64,000 bases of DNA from Pseudomonas laurylsulfativorans (lineage in GTDB: Bacteria; Pseudomonadota; Gammaproteobacteria; Pseudomonadales; Pseudomonadaceae): contig NZ_MUJK01000002.1 of NCBI RefSeq assembly GCF_002906155.1, forward strand, positions 1 through 64,000, read 5' to 3'. Positions within the stretch are counted from its first letter, which is position 1. Each line of letters starts with the position of its first letter. Below are positions 18,964 to 29,507 of this stretch, piece after piece. The translations under genes and the position numbers were made by a program. The notes under the pieces were generated by a model, which did not search any database, was not told the DNA's origin, and worked only from the letters and a program-made list of their open reading frames with translations.

Positions 18964-19857
18964 ATGAACGTATTCGTTACCGGCGCTGCCGGTTTTATCG
19001 GCGGTTCCATCGCCACGGGCCTTGTCCAGGCCGGCCACAACGTCACCGGCCTGGTACGCAGCGCCGAACAAGCAGATGAACTGCGTGCACTGGGAATCAC
19101 TCCGGTGATCGGCACTCTCGATGACTCCGCCCTGTTGGCCGATCAGGCGCTGGCTGCGGACGCTGTGATCAACGCGGCCAGCAGCGATCATCATGGTGCG
19201 GTGGAGGCCTTGCTCGATGCCTTGCGCGGTTCTGGCAAAGTGTTCCTGCACACCAGCGGTTCAAGCATCGTCGGCGATGCCTCGGGCGGCAAATCCAGTG
19301 ATGTCATCTACTTCGAAGACAACCTGCCGGAACCGACCGTCGACAAGGCCGCGCGCGTGGCCATCGACAACCTGATCCTGGCGGCGGCCATGGATGGGGT
19401 GAATTCGGCGGTGATCTGCAACACCTTGATCTATGGCCACAGTCTGGGTGTCCATCGCGACAGTGTGCAGCTGCCGCGCCTGCTCAAACAGGCGCGCAAA
19501 AGCGGTGTGGTGCGCCATGTCGGCACGGGCCGGAACATCTGGTCCAACGTGCACATCGAGGACGTGGTTGCTCTGTACCTGCTGGCGCTGACTGAGAACG
19601 TACCTGGCACCTTCTACTTCGTTGAAAGCGGTGAAGCGTCGTTCATCGACATGACCACCGCCATGGCCCATGCGCTGAACCTGGGCGAACCGCAAGACTG
19701 GCCGCTCAAGGACGCCGAAGACGAGTGGGGCTATGAAATGGCCAACTATGGCCTGGGCTCCAACAGCCGGGTTCGCGGCAAGCACGCACGGGAGTTGCTG
19801 GGCTGGGTGCCGAAGCGCACGTCGGTGGTTGAGTGGATTCGCGACGAGATGGTGTGA
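18964..19857 (+). CDS. NAD-dependent epimerase/dehydratase-family (extended SDR) protein
   Basis: The 297-aa protein has the Rossmann glycine motif VTGAAGFIGGSIA (about residues 5-17) and a second-half GTGRNIWSNVHIEDVV strand typical of extended short-chain dehydrogenases. The substrate cannot be told. The usual YxxxK catalytic pair is not evident at its expected place, where YFEDNLPEP is found, so the protein may be an atypical SDR such as an NmrA-like sensor or a reductase. GGGAG precedes the ATG at 18964. It is 103 bp from the LysR gene, probably its target. Confidence 0.85.
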   Translation: MNVFVTGAAGFIGGSIATGLVQAGHNVTGLVRSAEQADELRALGITPVIGTLDDSALLADQALAADAVINAASSDHHGAVEALLDALRGSGKVFLHTSGSSIVGDASGGKSSDVIYFEDNLPEPTVDKAARVAIDNLILAAAMDGVNSAVICNTLIYGHSLGVHRDSVQLPRLLKQARKSGVVRHVGTGRNIWSNVHIEDVVALYLLALTENVPGTFYFVESGEASFIDMTTAMAHALNLGEPQDWPLKDAEDEWGYEMANYGLGSNSRVRGKHARELLGWVPKRTSVVEWIRDEMV

Positions 19858-19881
19858 GTTCGCTTTAGACCGCGTTGCGAC

Positions 19882-19976
19882 TTTCGCGAGCAGGCTCGCT
19901 CCCACAGGGGAATTGCGTCGTACACAGATTTTGTGACCGGTGTAGATCAAATGTGGGAGCGAGCCTGCTCGCGAAG
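19882..19976 (+). repeat. REPIN (GAGC-type inverted pair)
   Basis: TTCGCGAGCAGGCTCGCTCC and GGAGCGAGCCTGCTCGCGAA are exact inverted copies separated by about 50 bp between the SDR gene and the SulP gene. Confidence 0.88.
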
Positions 19977-20068
19977 CTTTTTCAGCGACCCATTAACTGG
20001 CCGGTCGGCCCCCGATTCCGTAACATCCGCACACTCTTTTCTCGTCTCTCCCTGTGTGCGGTCCCCCC

Positions 20069-21514
20069 ATGAAAGCAAAACGTCTACGCGCCGATGTCCT
20101 GGCCGGACTTACCACTTCCTTCGCCCTGCTGCCCGAGTGCATCGCGTTCGCGCTGGTGGCCCATCTCAATCCGCTGATGGGGCTCTACGGCGCATTCATC
20201 ATCTGCACTCTCACCGCGCTGTTCGGCGGGCGGCCGGGCATGGTCTCCGGCGCGGCCGGCTCGATGGCCGTGGTGATCGTTGCGCTGGTGGTGCAACACG
20301 GCGTGCAGTACTTGCTGGCCACGGTGTTGCTGGGCGGGCTGATCATGATGGCGTTTGGGCTGCTCAAGCTCGGCAAACTGGTGCGCATGGTGCCGCACCC
20401 GGTGATGCTCGGCTTCGTCAACGGCCTGGCGATCATCATTGCCCTGGCGCAAATGGAGCACTTCAAGAACGGTGAGGCCTGGTTGAGCGGTACGCCGCTG
20501 TACATGATGCTTGGCCTGGTCGCAGTGACCATGGCCATTGTCTACGTACTGCCGCGTCTGACCCGCACAGTGCCGCCAGCGCTGGTGGCGATCCTCGGCG
20601 TGGGCCTGGCGGTGTATCTACTCGGCCTGCCGACCCGCACCCTGGGCGACATGGCGCACATTGCCGGTGGTTTGCCGACCCTGGCGCTGCCGGACATTCC
20701 TTGGAATCTGGAGACCCTGCGCATCATCGCGCCCTACGCGATCCTGATGGCGCTGGTCGGGTTGCTGGAAACCCTGTTGACGCTGAACCTCACCGACGAA
20801 ATCACCGAGAGCCGTGGTTACCCGGATCGCGAGTGCGTGGCGCTGGGGGCGGCGAATGTGGTGTCCGGTGCGTTCGGCGGCATGGGCGGTTGCGCCATGA
20901 TCGGCCAGACCGTGATCAACCTCAGTTCTGGCGGTCGTGGGCGTTTGTCCGGGGTGGTGGCCGGGGTGTCGATCCTGCTGTTCATCCTGTTTCTGTCGCC
21001 GCTGATCGAGCGCATTCCGCTGGCGGCGCTGGTCGGGGTGATGTTCGTGGTGTCGCAACAGACCTTCGCCTGGGCCTCGTTGCGGGTGCTGAACAAGGTG
21101 CCGTTGAACGACGTGCTGGTGATCATCGCGGTAACGGTGATTACCGTGTTCACCGACCTGGCCACCGCGGTGCTCTGCGGGATCATCATTGCGGCGCTGA
21201 ACTTTGCCTGGCAGCAGGCCCGGCAGCTATACGCCGACAGTCATCTGGAGAACGACGGCAGCAAGCTGTACCGGGTGCATGGCACGCTGTTTTTTGCCTC
21301 GACCACACCCTTTCTCAATCAGTTCGATCCGGCCAATGACCCGGCGCAAGTGACCCTGGATTGCCAGCACCTGAGTTTTGTCGACTACTCGGCCATCGCC
21401 GCGCTGGGCACCTTGCGCGAGCGTTACGCCAAGGCCGGCAAGCACCTGCGGGTGCTGCATTTGTCCGAACGCTGCAAGAAATTGCTCAAGCGCGCGCGGA
21501 TGCAGCACGACTGA
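20069..21514 (+). CDS. SulP-family anion transporter with STAS domain
   Basis: This 481-aa inner-membrane protein has the SulP layout: about ten or more membrane segments, the early LAGLTTSFALLPECIAFALV helix, GLYGAFIICTLTALFGGRPG, and a C-terminal STAS domain (about residues 390-475) containing LDCQHLSFVDYSAIAAL. SulP proteins carry sulfate, bicarbonate or dicarboxylates; the substrate is not evident. The ATG at 20069 is preferred over a GTG at 20054. Downstream, CAGGCAGG and CCTGCCTG form a hairpin (21522-21552) without a T-run. Confidence 0.92.
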   Translation: MKAKRLRADVLAGLTTSFALLPECIAFALVAHLNPLMGLYGAFIICTLTALFGGRPGMVSGAAGSMAVVIVALVVQHGVQYLLATVLLGGLIMMAFGLLKLGKLVRMVPHPVMLGFVNGLAIIIALAQMEHFKNGEAWLSGTPLYMMLGLVAVTMAIVYVLPRLTRTVPPALVAILGVGLAVYLLGLPTRTLGDMAHIAGGLPTLALPDIPWNLETLRIIAPYAILMALVGLLETLLTLNLTDEITESRGYPDRECVALGAANVVSGAFGGMGGCAMIGQTVINLSSGGRGRLSGVVAGVSILLFILFLSPLIERIPLAALVGVMFVVSQQTFAWASLRVLNKVPLNDVLVIIAVTVITVFTDLATAVLCGIIIAALNFAWQQARQLYADSHLENDGSKLYRVHGTLFFASTTPFLNQFDPANDPAQVTLDCQHLSFVDYSAIAALGTLRERYAKAGKHLRVLHLSERCKKLLKRARMQHD

Positions 21515-21539
21515 AATCAAACAGGCAGGTGCGATGTAA

Positions 21540-21623
21540 ATCCGCCTGCCTGGTCTGCGGCGGATCAAACTTGCCCTCGACGAATACCGCGGCGGCGACG
21601 ACAACTTGCCGCTGGGAGACTGA
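21540..21623 (+). pseudogene. Possible 3' remnant of a gene that preceded the D-aminoacylase
   Basis: Between the SulP stop and the D-aminoacylase start, a frame beginning just after a TAA (21537) encodes 27 residues ending LALDEYRGGDDNLPLGD and stops one base before the D-aminoacylase ATG. The composition and the tight stop/start spacing look like the C-terminus of a former operon partner truncated on its left by the SulP unit. I cannot identify the parent gene, and chance is possible. Confidence 0.3.
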
Positions 21624-21624
21624 C

Positions 21625-23082
21625 ATGCAGTACGACACGCTGATTCGCAACGCCCTGATCATCGACGGCAGCAACAGCCCCGGTTACCCCGCCGACGTGG
21701 CCATTCTCAATGGGCGCATCGAGCGCATCGGCGACTTGCGCGATGCCCGCGCCAGCGAAGAAATCGACGCGCAGGGCCACGTGCTGGCGCCGGGTTTCAT
21801 CGACGTGCACACCCATGACGACACCGTGGTGATTCGTCAGCCGCAGATGCTGCCCAAGCTCAGCCAGGGCGTGACGACGGTGATTGTCGGCAACTGTGGG
21901 ATCAGTGCTTCACCGGTGAGTTTGCGTGGCGATCCTCCGGACCCGATGAACCTGCTCGGTACGGCAGCGGCGTTTGTGTATCCAACCTTCCGCGACTACC
22001 GCGCAGCGGTCGAAGCAGCGAATACCACGTTGAACGTTGCCGCGCTGGTCGGTCATACGGCGCTGCGCAGCAATCATCTGGACGACTTGTTCCGCACTGC
22101 CAGCGCCGACGAAATCGCCGCGATGCGCGAGCAACTGCGCGAGAGCCTAGAGGCCGGTGCGCTGGGTCTGTCCACGGGCCTTGCCTATGCCAGCGCGTTC
22201 TCGGCGTCGACCGATGAAGTGATGCAACTGACCGAGGAGTTGACCGCGTTCGGGGCGGTCTACACCACTCACTTGCGCAGCGAGTTCGAACCGGTGCTGG
22301 AGGCCATGGACGAAGCCTTCCAGATTGGCCGCCATGCACAAAGCCCGGTGATCATTTCCCACCTCAAATGTGCCGGCGCCGGTAACTGGGGGCGTAGTCC
22401 GCAACTGCTGGCATCGCTTGAGAAAGCCGCGCAAACCCACCCGGTTGGCTGCGACTGTTATCCCTACGCCGCGAGCTCATCGACCCTGGACCTCAAGCAG
22501 GTGACCGATGCCCATCGCATCACCATCACCTGGTCGACCCCACATCCGGAAATGGGTGGCCGCGACCTGATGGACATCGCCGCCGAATGGAATCTGCCAT
22601 TGCTGGATGCTGCTCGCCAACTGCAACCAGCCGGTGCGGTGTACTACGGAATGGATGAGGCGGATGTGCGCAGAATCCTCGCGCATCCGCTGTCGATGGT
22701 CGGCTCCGACGGCTTGCCGGAAGACCCGTTCCCACACCCACGCCTGTGGGGCGCATTTCCGCGGGTGCTCGGACATTTCAGCCGTGATGTAGGACTCTTC
22801 CCGCTGCACACCGCCGTACACAAAATGACCGGCTTGTCGGCGGCACGCTTTGGTTTGAAGGCGCGCGGTGAAATCCGCGAAGGTCATTGGGCCGACCTTG
22901 TGCTGTTCGATCCGGCGACTGTCCGCGATGTCGCCGATTTCAACGATCCGCAACGGGCAGCCCAAGGCATCGAGGGCGTATGGGTCAACGGCGTGTTGAG
23001 CTACCGCGATGGCCAGGCCAATGGGCGCAGGGAAGGGCGGTTCCTGGCTAGGGAAGGGAATTTGCGTACGGGGTTTCAGTGA
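21625..23082 (+). CDS. N-acyl-D-amino-acid deacylase (D-aminoacylase)
   Basis: The 485-aa amidohydrolase-superfamily enzyme removes the acyl group from N-acyl-D-amino acids. It shows the metal-binding LAPGFIDVHTHDD (about residues 55-67), the metal-bridging region GVTTVIVGNCGIS, and the late SDGLPEDPFPHPRLWGAFPR segment typical of this family. The C-terminal composite beta domain includes GHWADLVLFDP. The frame is open back to 21361, but the ATG at 21625 gives the family N-terminus (MQYDTLIRNALIIDG) and has GGGAG upstream. A possible trimmed gene end lies directly before it; a REP unit follows. Confidence 0.92.
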   Translation: MQYDTLIRNALIIDGSNSPGYPADVAILNGRIERIGDLRDARASEEIDAQGHVLAPGFIDVHTHDDTVVIRQPQMLPKLSQGVTTVIVGNCGISASPVSLRGDPPDPMNLLGTAAAFVYPTFRDYRAAVEAANTTLNVAALVGHTALRSNHLDDLFRTASADEIAAMREQLRESLEAGALGLSTGLAYASAFSASTDEVMQLTEELTAFGAVYTTHLRSEFEPVLEAMDEAFQIGRHAQSPVIISHLKCAGAGNWGRSPQLLASLEKAAQTHPVGCDCYPYAASSSTLDLKQVTDAHRITITWSTPHPEMGGRDLMDIAAEWNLPLLDAARQLQPAGAVYYGMDEADVRRILAHPLSMVGSDGLPEDPFPHPRLWGAFPRVLGHFSRDVGLFPLHTAVHKMTGLSAARFGLKARGEIREGHWADLVLFDPATVRDVADFNDPQRAAQGIEGVWVNGVLSYRDGQANGRREGRFLAREGNLRTGFQ

Positions 23083-23103
23083 GTTTCTAATGCTGCTCAA
23101 TCA

Positions 23104-23215
23104 TGTAGGAGCGAGCCTGCTCGCGATGGTTGTTAACGAAGACGCGTGCCGTCTGGATAAACGCGGCGCTCTTTTGTCCATCGTCGGAACGCCGCCCGGA
23201 GCAAGCTCCCACAGG
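23104..23215 (+). repeat. REP unit with a degenerate partner
   Basis: TGTAGGAGCGAGCCTGCTCGCGATGG is a complete REP at 23104-23129. A shortened inverted partner, GGAGCAAGCTCCCACAG, lies at about 23199-23215. They sit between convergent D-aminoacylase and AraC genes. Confidence 0.8.
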
Positions 23216-23255
23216 TCTTTCAGTGTCTGGGAGCAACTCGATCAGCCCTGAACCT

Positions 23256-24278
23256 TCAGCCTTCGCTCCGGTGGGTTTGGCGAAACTCGCCAGGCGGCAT
23301 CCCGCGCCGGCTTTTGAACGTGCGGTGAAACGAGCGGGGTTCGGTGAAACCCAGGTACTGGGCAATGTCCTGGATCGGCAGGGTGCTGTTGAGCAGGTAA
23401 TGCTCGGCCAGTTCCTGGCGCAGGTCATCGAGGATCTGCTGGTACGACGTACCGGCCTGGTGCAACTGGCGTTGCAGCGTGCGCACTGACACGGCGAGTT
23501 GCTCGGCCACCTGCTCCTTGCGTGGCAGGCCTTCCTTGAGCAACTGGCGCAGGATGCTTTTGACCCGCTGCTGCAGCGATGCATCCTCCAGTGTGGCCAT
23601 CAACCCCAGGGCATGTTCTTCCAGTGTGCGCAGCAATTGTGCATCGGCCTGGCGCAAAGGCAACTGCAAATACGGCAACGGGACAATCAGCGCCGAATAA
23701 GGCTGGTCGAACAGCACCGGACAGTCGAAGAACTGCTCGTACTGTGCCAGCGTCGTGTCGGCCGGACAGGCATGCTCCAGCCAGACAGCGGCCGGCGACA
23801 GTTGCGTGTCGGCGATCCAGCGCGCGTATTGCAGCCAGGAACCGAGCACGTTTTCCACCAGGTGCCGGCGAATTCGCGGGCGTTGATGGCGGCATGTCCA
23901 GATCAGGTGCACGTTGCTGCCTTGCACCTCGGCGCGGCTGACGCCCATGTCTCCCACCAGCTTCTCGAACGGCATGATGCGGCTCATGGCGTCGCCCAGT
24001 GTCGCGCAGTTCATGGTGATGTAGCCCAGCACGCTCCAGGAGTTGGGCAACACAAAACGCGCGGCGTTGAGACCGAACAACGCATCGCCCGAGTGTTCGC
24101 AGAAATATTCGAGCAGCCGTTCATGGGCTTCACCGGGCAACCGCAGGCTGTTGTCACTCAATTGCTGTGCCTGCAACCCGGCAGCCGCCAACGCAGGCTC
24201 GATGGCCATGCCCAGTTGTTCGGCGTGACGCAGGTATTTGAGCAGCGGCGGAACTGAAGTGAAGCCGAGCGATTGCAT
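23256..24278 (-). CDS. AraC-family regulator (OruR/arabinose-binding N-domain type)
   Basis: The 340-aa protein has the N-terminal ligand domain of the OruR-like AraC group (about residues 20-200) and a C-terminal double helix-turn-helix with LPRKEQVAEQLAVSVRTLQR and DIAQYLGFTEPRSFHRTFK (about 255-330). It is divergent from the flavoprotein-G3P dehydrogenase-kinase operon across a 209-bp gap and is the obvious candidate regulator of it. The effector is unknown; a polyol or glyceryl compound is a guess from the operon. Confidence 0.9.
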   Translation of the reverse strand: MQSLGFTSVPPLLKYLRHAEQLGMAIEPALAAAGLQAQQLSDNSLRLPGEAHERLLEYFCEHSGDALFGLNAARFVLPNSWSVLGYITMNCATLGDAMSRIMPFEKLVGDMGVSRAEVQGSNVHLIWTCRHQRPRIRRHLVENVLGSWLQYARWIADTQLSPAAVWLEHACPADTTLAQYEQFFDCPVLFDQPYSALIVPLPYLQLPLRQADAQLLRTLEEHALGLMATLEDASLQQRVKSILRQLLKEGLPRKEQVAEQLAVSVRTLQRQLHQAGTSYQQILDDLRQELAEHYLLNSTLPIQDIAQYLGFTEPRSFHRTFKSRRGMPPGEFRQTHRSEG

Positions 24279-24487
24279 GATCGTTTCCTTTGATCAAGGC
24301 CCGCGTGCGCGGATGAATGCCCTGAAAGGTAATTTGAAACCACGGCTAAAGTAAATGGCTGACGCCTGCGCGACGTTTGACTCAATTGGCTACTCGAACT
24401 GGCCGGATGCGACCGTGACACTTTCCGGCGGCTGACTAGTATGGGGGCCTGAAATATCACTGATCAGAACCGCAAAAGGACACACGC

Positions 24488-26083
24488 ATGCGACGCTGGA
24501 ACGGCTGGGGAGATGCAACCACGGTGGTCGAACTGCCGGCCCAGGGCGCGAGCTTTCTCGCGCAGCGGGTGGGTGACGGTCGAGCGCTGCCCGATGCGAC
24601 GCTTGAGACGGCATTGGCCCGCGTGCCCGTATCGCGGTTGCAGCCACATCCCTTGTACAGCGTGGATGCCCATGATCGTTTGCTGCATGCCCGGGGGCAG
24701 AGCCTGCCGGACTGGCTGGCGTTGCGTGAAGGCGCGCTGGGCAATTATCCCGATGCCGTGGCCTTTCCCGAGAGCGCTGGACAGATTCGCCAGTTGCTGG
24801 CGCTCGCCGGTGAACAGGACCTGTGCCTGATTCCTTATGGCGGCGGCACCTCGGTGGCCGGTCACATCAACCCGCCGAGTTCCGCGCGGCCGGTGGTGAC
24901 GGTTTCCCTGGCCCGCATGAATCGCTTGCTGGAGCTCGACGAAGAGAGCCTGCTGGCCACCTTCGGCCCCGGCGCCAGTGGGCCGCAAGTGGAAAGTCAG
25001 TTGCGCGCCCGTGGTTACACCCTGGGGCATTTCCCGCAGTCGTGGGAGCTGTCGACCCTGGGTGGTTGGGTCGCCAGTCGTTCCAGTGGCCAGCAGTCAT
25101 TGCGTTATGGGCGGATCGAGCAACTGTTTGCCGGCGGGACACTGGAAACATTTGCCGGGCCGTTGGAAATTCCGAGCTTCCCGGCCTCGGCTGCCGGGCC
25201 TGATCTGCGCGAGGTGGTATTGGGCTGCGAAGGCCGTTTCGGGATCATCTCCGAGGTAAAGGTACGGGTCAGCGCACTGCCCGCCGATGAACGTTTCTAC
25301 GGCGTTTTTCTGCCCGATTGGCCGCAGGCGCTACGCGCCATCCGCCAGTTGGCCCAGGCGCGCGTGCCGCTGTCGATGTTGCGCTTGTCCAACGCGGTGG
25401 AAACCGAAACCCAACTGGCGCTGGCCGGTCATCCGCAGCAGATCGCCTGGCTGGAGAAGTACCTGGCCATGCGCGGTGCCGGCGAGGGCAAATGCCTGCT
25501 GACGTTCGGCGTGACTGGCAATCGTCGGCAAAATGCGCTGTCCCTGCGTCAGGCCCGGCAGCACCTCAAGGCGTTCGGCGGGGTGTTTACCGGCACCTTG
25601 CTCGGCAAGAAGTGGGCGCAGAACCGTTTTCGATTTCCCTACCTGCGCGAAAACCTGTGGAACGCCGGTTACGTGGTCGACACCCTGGAAACGGCCACTG
25701 ACTGGAGCAACGTCGATAACCTCCTGACGCTTGTCGAAAACAGCCTGCGTGATGCCTTGGCTGCCGAAGGCGAGCGCGTGCATGTCTTCACCCACCTGTC
25801 CCATGTCTACGGCGAAGGGTCGAGCATCTACACCACCTATGTGTTTCGCCCGGCGGCGGACTACCCCGCCACCCTGGCGCGCTGGCAGGCACTCAAGCAG
25901 GCGGCCAGCCAGACCATCGTCGACAACCACGGCACCATCAGTCACCAGCATGGCGTGGGCAAGGACCACGCGCCGTACCTGCGGCGGGAGAAGGGCGCGC
26001 TGGCGGTGGACACCCTGCAGGCACTGAGTCGGCATTTTGATCCGGCCGGGCGACTGAACCCTGGCACGCTGTTGCAGGCGTGA
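24488..26083 (+). CDS. FAD-linked oxidoreductase of the alkyl-DHAP synthase group
   Basis: The 531-aa flavoprotein has the PCMH-type FAD domain with PYGGGTSVAGHI (about residues 117-128) and QSWELSTLGGWVASRSSGQQ, and C-terminal signatures that resemble eukaryotic alkyldihydroxyacetone-phosphate synthase: FPYLRENLWNAGYVVDTLET and SHQHGVGKDHAPYL. The AGPS active site has three consecutive His before GVG; here the middle one is Gln. The family fits use of a glyceryl phosphate or a related hydroxyacid. Its stop overlaps a possible GTG start of the next gene. AAAGGA precedes the ATG. Confidence 0.85.
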   Translation: MRRWNGWGDATTVVELPAQGASFLAQRVGDGRALPDATLETALARVPVSRLQPHPLYSVDAHDRLLHARGQSLPDWLALREGALGNYPDAVAFPESAGQIRQLLALAGEQDLCLIPYGGGTSVAGHINPPSSARPVVTVSLARMNRLLELDEESLLATFGPGASGPQVESQLRARGYTLGHFPQSWELSTLGGWVASRSSGQQSLRYGRIEQLFAGGTLETFAGPLEIPSFPASAAGPDLREVVLGCEGRFGIISEVKVRVSALPADERFYGVFLPDWPQALRAIRQLAQARVPLSMLRLSNAVETETQLALAGHPQQIAWLEKYLAMRGAGEGKCLLTFGVTGNRRQNALSLRQARQHLKAFGGVFTGTLLGKKWAQNRFRFPYLRENLWNAGYVVDTLETATDWSNVDNLLTLVENSLRDALAAEGERVHVFTHLSHVYGEGSSIYTTYVFRPAADYPATLARWQALKQAASQTIVDNHGTISHQHGVGKDHAPYLRREKGALAVDTLQALSRHFDPAGRLNPGTLLQA

Positions 26084-26088
26084 CGGCC

Positions 26089-27678
<1,590 letters not shown>

Positions 27679-27698
27679 TGCCCATTGAAGAGAGCTCC

Positions 27699-29267
27699 AT
27701 GGATAACCACCCGAACAAGCGTTACCTGTTGGCCATCGACAATGGCACCCAGAGCGTGCGCGCGCTGCTCTTCGACCTGCAGGGCAATCTGCTGGGCAAA
27801 GGCAAGGTTGAGTTGCAGGCCTATTACTCGACTCAACCGGGCTGGGCCGAACAGGACCCGGAGTATTACTGGGCAAAACTGGGTGAGGCCTGCCAGCAGT
27901 TGTGGCAGCAGACCGGCATCGATCGTTCACAGATTGCCGGTGTATCCCTGACCACCCAGCGCGGCACCGTGATCAACGTCGATGCCCAGGGCAAGCCGCT
28001 GCGCCCGGCGATCCTGTGGCTCGATCAACGCCAGGCCGAAGTCGAAGGCGGTATCAAGGGACCGTGGGGCTGGCTGTTCAAACTGGTCGGCGCGCAAGCC
28101 ACGGTGGATTACTTTCGCGCCCAGGCCGAGGCCAACTGGATCGCCCGCCATCAGCCTGAAGTCTGGGCGGCGACCGACAAATTCTTGCTGCTCTCGGGGT
28201 TTCTCACCCATCGCCTGTGCGGGCGCTTTGTCGATTCCGTAGGCTGTTGCGTCGGTTACCTGCCGTTCGACTTCAAGCGCTTGCGCTGGGCCGCTCCTGC
28301 CGATTGGAAATGGCAAGCGCTGGCGGTGCGTCCCGAGCAACTGCCGAGCCTGCACAAGCCCGGTGAAATCCTCGGCCACATCAGCGCCGAGGCCAGCCGC
28401 CATACCGGCATTCCCGAGGGGCTGCCGCTGATCGCCGCGGGTGCCGACAAGGCCTGCGAAGTCGTGGGTTCCGGCGTTGTCGACGCAGGCACCGTGTGCC
28501 TTTCCTACGGCACCACGGCGACGATCACCAGCACCCGGTCGCGCTACCTGGAAATCGTCCCGTTGATTCCGCCATACCCGTCTGCGGTGCCGGATCAATT
28601 CAACTGCGAGGTGATGATTTATCGCGGCTACTGGATGGTCAGCTGGTTCAAGAACGAGTTCGGCCTGCGGGAAATGCAGCAGGCCAAAGCCCAGGGCGTG
28701 GAGCCCGAGCAACTCTTCGATGCACTGGTCGATGCGGTGCCGCCGGGTTCGATGGGGTTGATGCTGCAACCCTACTGGTCGCCCGGCATCCGCGAGCCGG
28801 GTGTGGAAGCCAAGGGCGCGATGATCGGTTTCGGCGACGTGCATACTCGCGCGCACATTTACCGGGCGATCCTCGAAGGCCTGGCGTATGCCTTGCGTCA
28901 GGGCATGGAGAAGATCGAGAAGCGTTCGAAGGTCTCCGTCACGCGCTTGCGTGTCGCCGGTGGCGGCTCCCAGAGTGATGCCGCGATGCAACTCACGGCG
29001 AACATTTTCGGCCTGCCGGCCGAGCGTCCGCATGTCTACGAAGCGTCCGGCCTGGGCGCGGCCATTTGCTGCGCGGTGGGGCTGGGGCTGCACGCGGACT
29101 TCCCCACGGCCATGGCCGCCATGACGCGGGTCGGCGCAGTATTCTTGCCGCAACCCGAAGCGCAGCAGATCTACGAGCGACTGTACACAGAGGTCTACCT
29201 GCGCATGTATCGACAGCTCAAGCCGTTGTACCAGAGCATCCGCAAAATTACCGGTTACCCCGCTTAG
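27699..29267 (+). CDS. FGGY-family carbohydrate/polyol kinase
   Basis: The 522-aa kinase begins with the phosphate loop [17 protein letters not shown] and carries [28 protein letters not shown] and [20 protein letters not shown], which mark the FGGY ATPase fold. FGGY enzymes phosphorylate glycerol, pentuloses and related polyols. Subgroup assignment is not possible by eye. AAGAG lies 8 nt before the ATG at 27699; two earlier in-frame ATGs exist. It closes the operon and would supply the phosphate ester oxidised by the preceding dehydrogenase. Confidence 0.88.
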   Translation: MDNHPNKRYLLAIDNGTQSVRALLFDLQGNLLGKGKVELQAYYSTQPGWAEQDPEYYWAKLGEACQQLWQQTGIDRSQIAGVSLTTQRGTVINVDAQGKPLRPAILWLDQRQAEVEGGIKGPWGWLFKLVGAQATVDYFRAQAEANWIARHQPEVWAATDKFLLLSGFLTHRLCGRFVDSVGCCVGYLPFDFKRLRWAAPADWKWQALAVRPEQLPSLHKPGEILGHISAEASRHTGIPEGLPLIAAGADKACEVVGSGVVDAGTVCLSYGTTATITSTRSRYLEIVPLIPPYPSAVPDQFNCEVMIYRGYWMVSWFKNEFGLREMQQAKAQGVEPEQLFDALVDAVPPGSMGLMLQPYWSPGIREPGVEAKGAMIGFGDVHTRAHIYRAILEGLAYALRQGMEKIEKRSKVSVTRLRVAGGGSQSDAAMQLTANIFGLPAERPHVYEASGLGAAICCAVGLGLHADFPTAMAAMTRVGAVFLPQPEAQQIYERLYTEVYLRMYRQLKPLYQSIRKITGYPA

Positions 29268-29283
29268 GAGAACACCGAAGAAC

Positions 29284-29390
29284 CCCTGTAGGAGCGAGCT
29301 TGCTCGCGATGACGGCTGCACATTCGACATCTGTGCTGGCTGATCCACCGCTATCGCGAGCAAGCTCGCTCCTACAGGGGGCGGTGGTGT
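29284..29390 (+). repeat. REPIN A (near-identical loop to the one at 32.8 kb)
   Basis: CCTGTAGGAGCGAGCTTGCT and AGCAAGCTCGCTCCTACAGG are exact inverted copies. The loop between them includes GCACATTCGACATC and CCACCGCTATCGC, sequences that recur in the REPIN at 32825. Confidence 0.9.
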
Positions 29391-29507
29391 TTTCTGCTAC
29401 TTGCATGTGGCGCTATCGGAGAGCTTTTCTGGTGAGATCGGACAGTGTCAGGGCCAGGGTCGGTTGTTAGGCTCAACCCCCACGGCACATCCAATAAGAA
29501 CCAGGCA

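Noticed and set aside
27927..29363. 478-codon minus-strand frame opposite the FGGY kinase
   Set aside because: No recognised domain; runs into REPIN sequence at its start.
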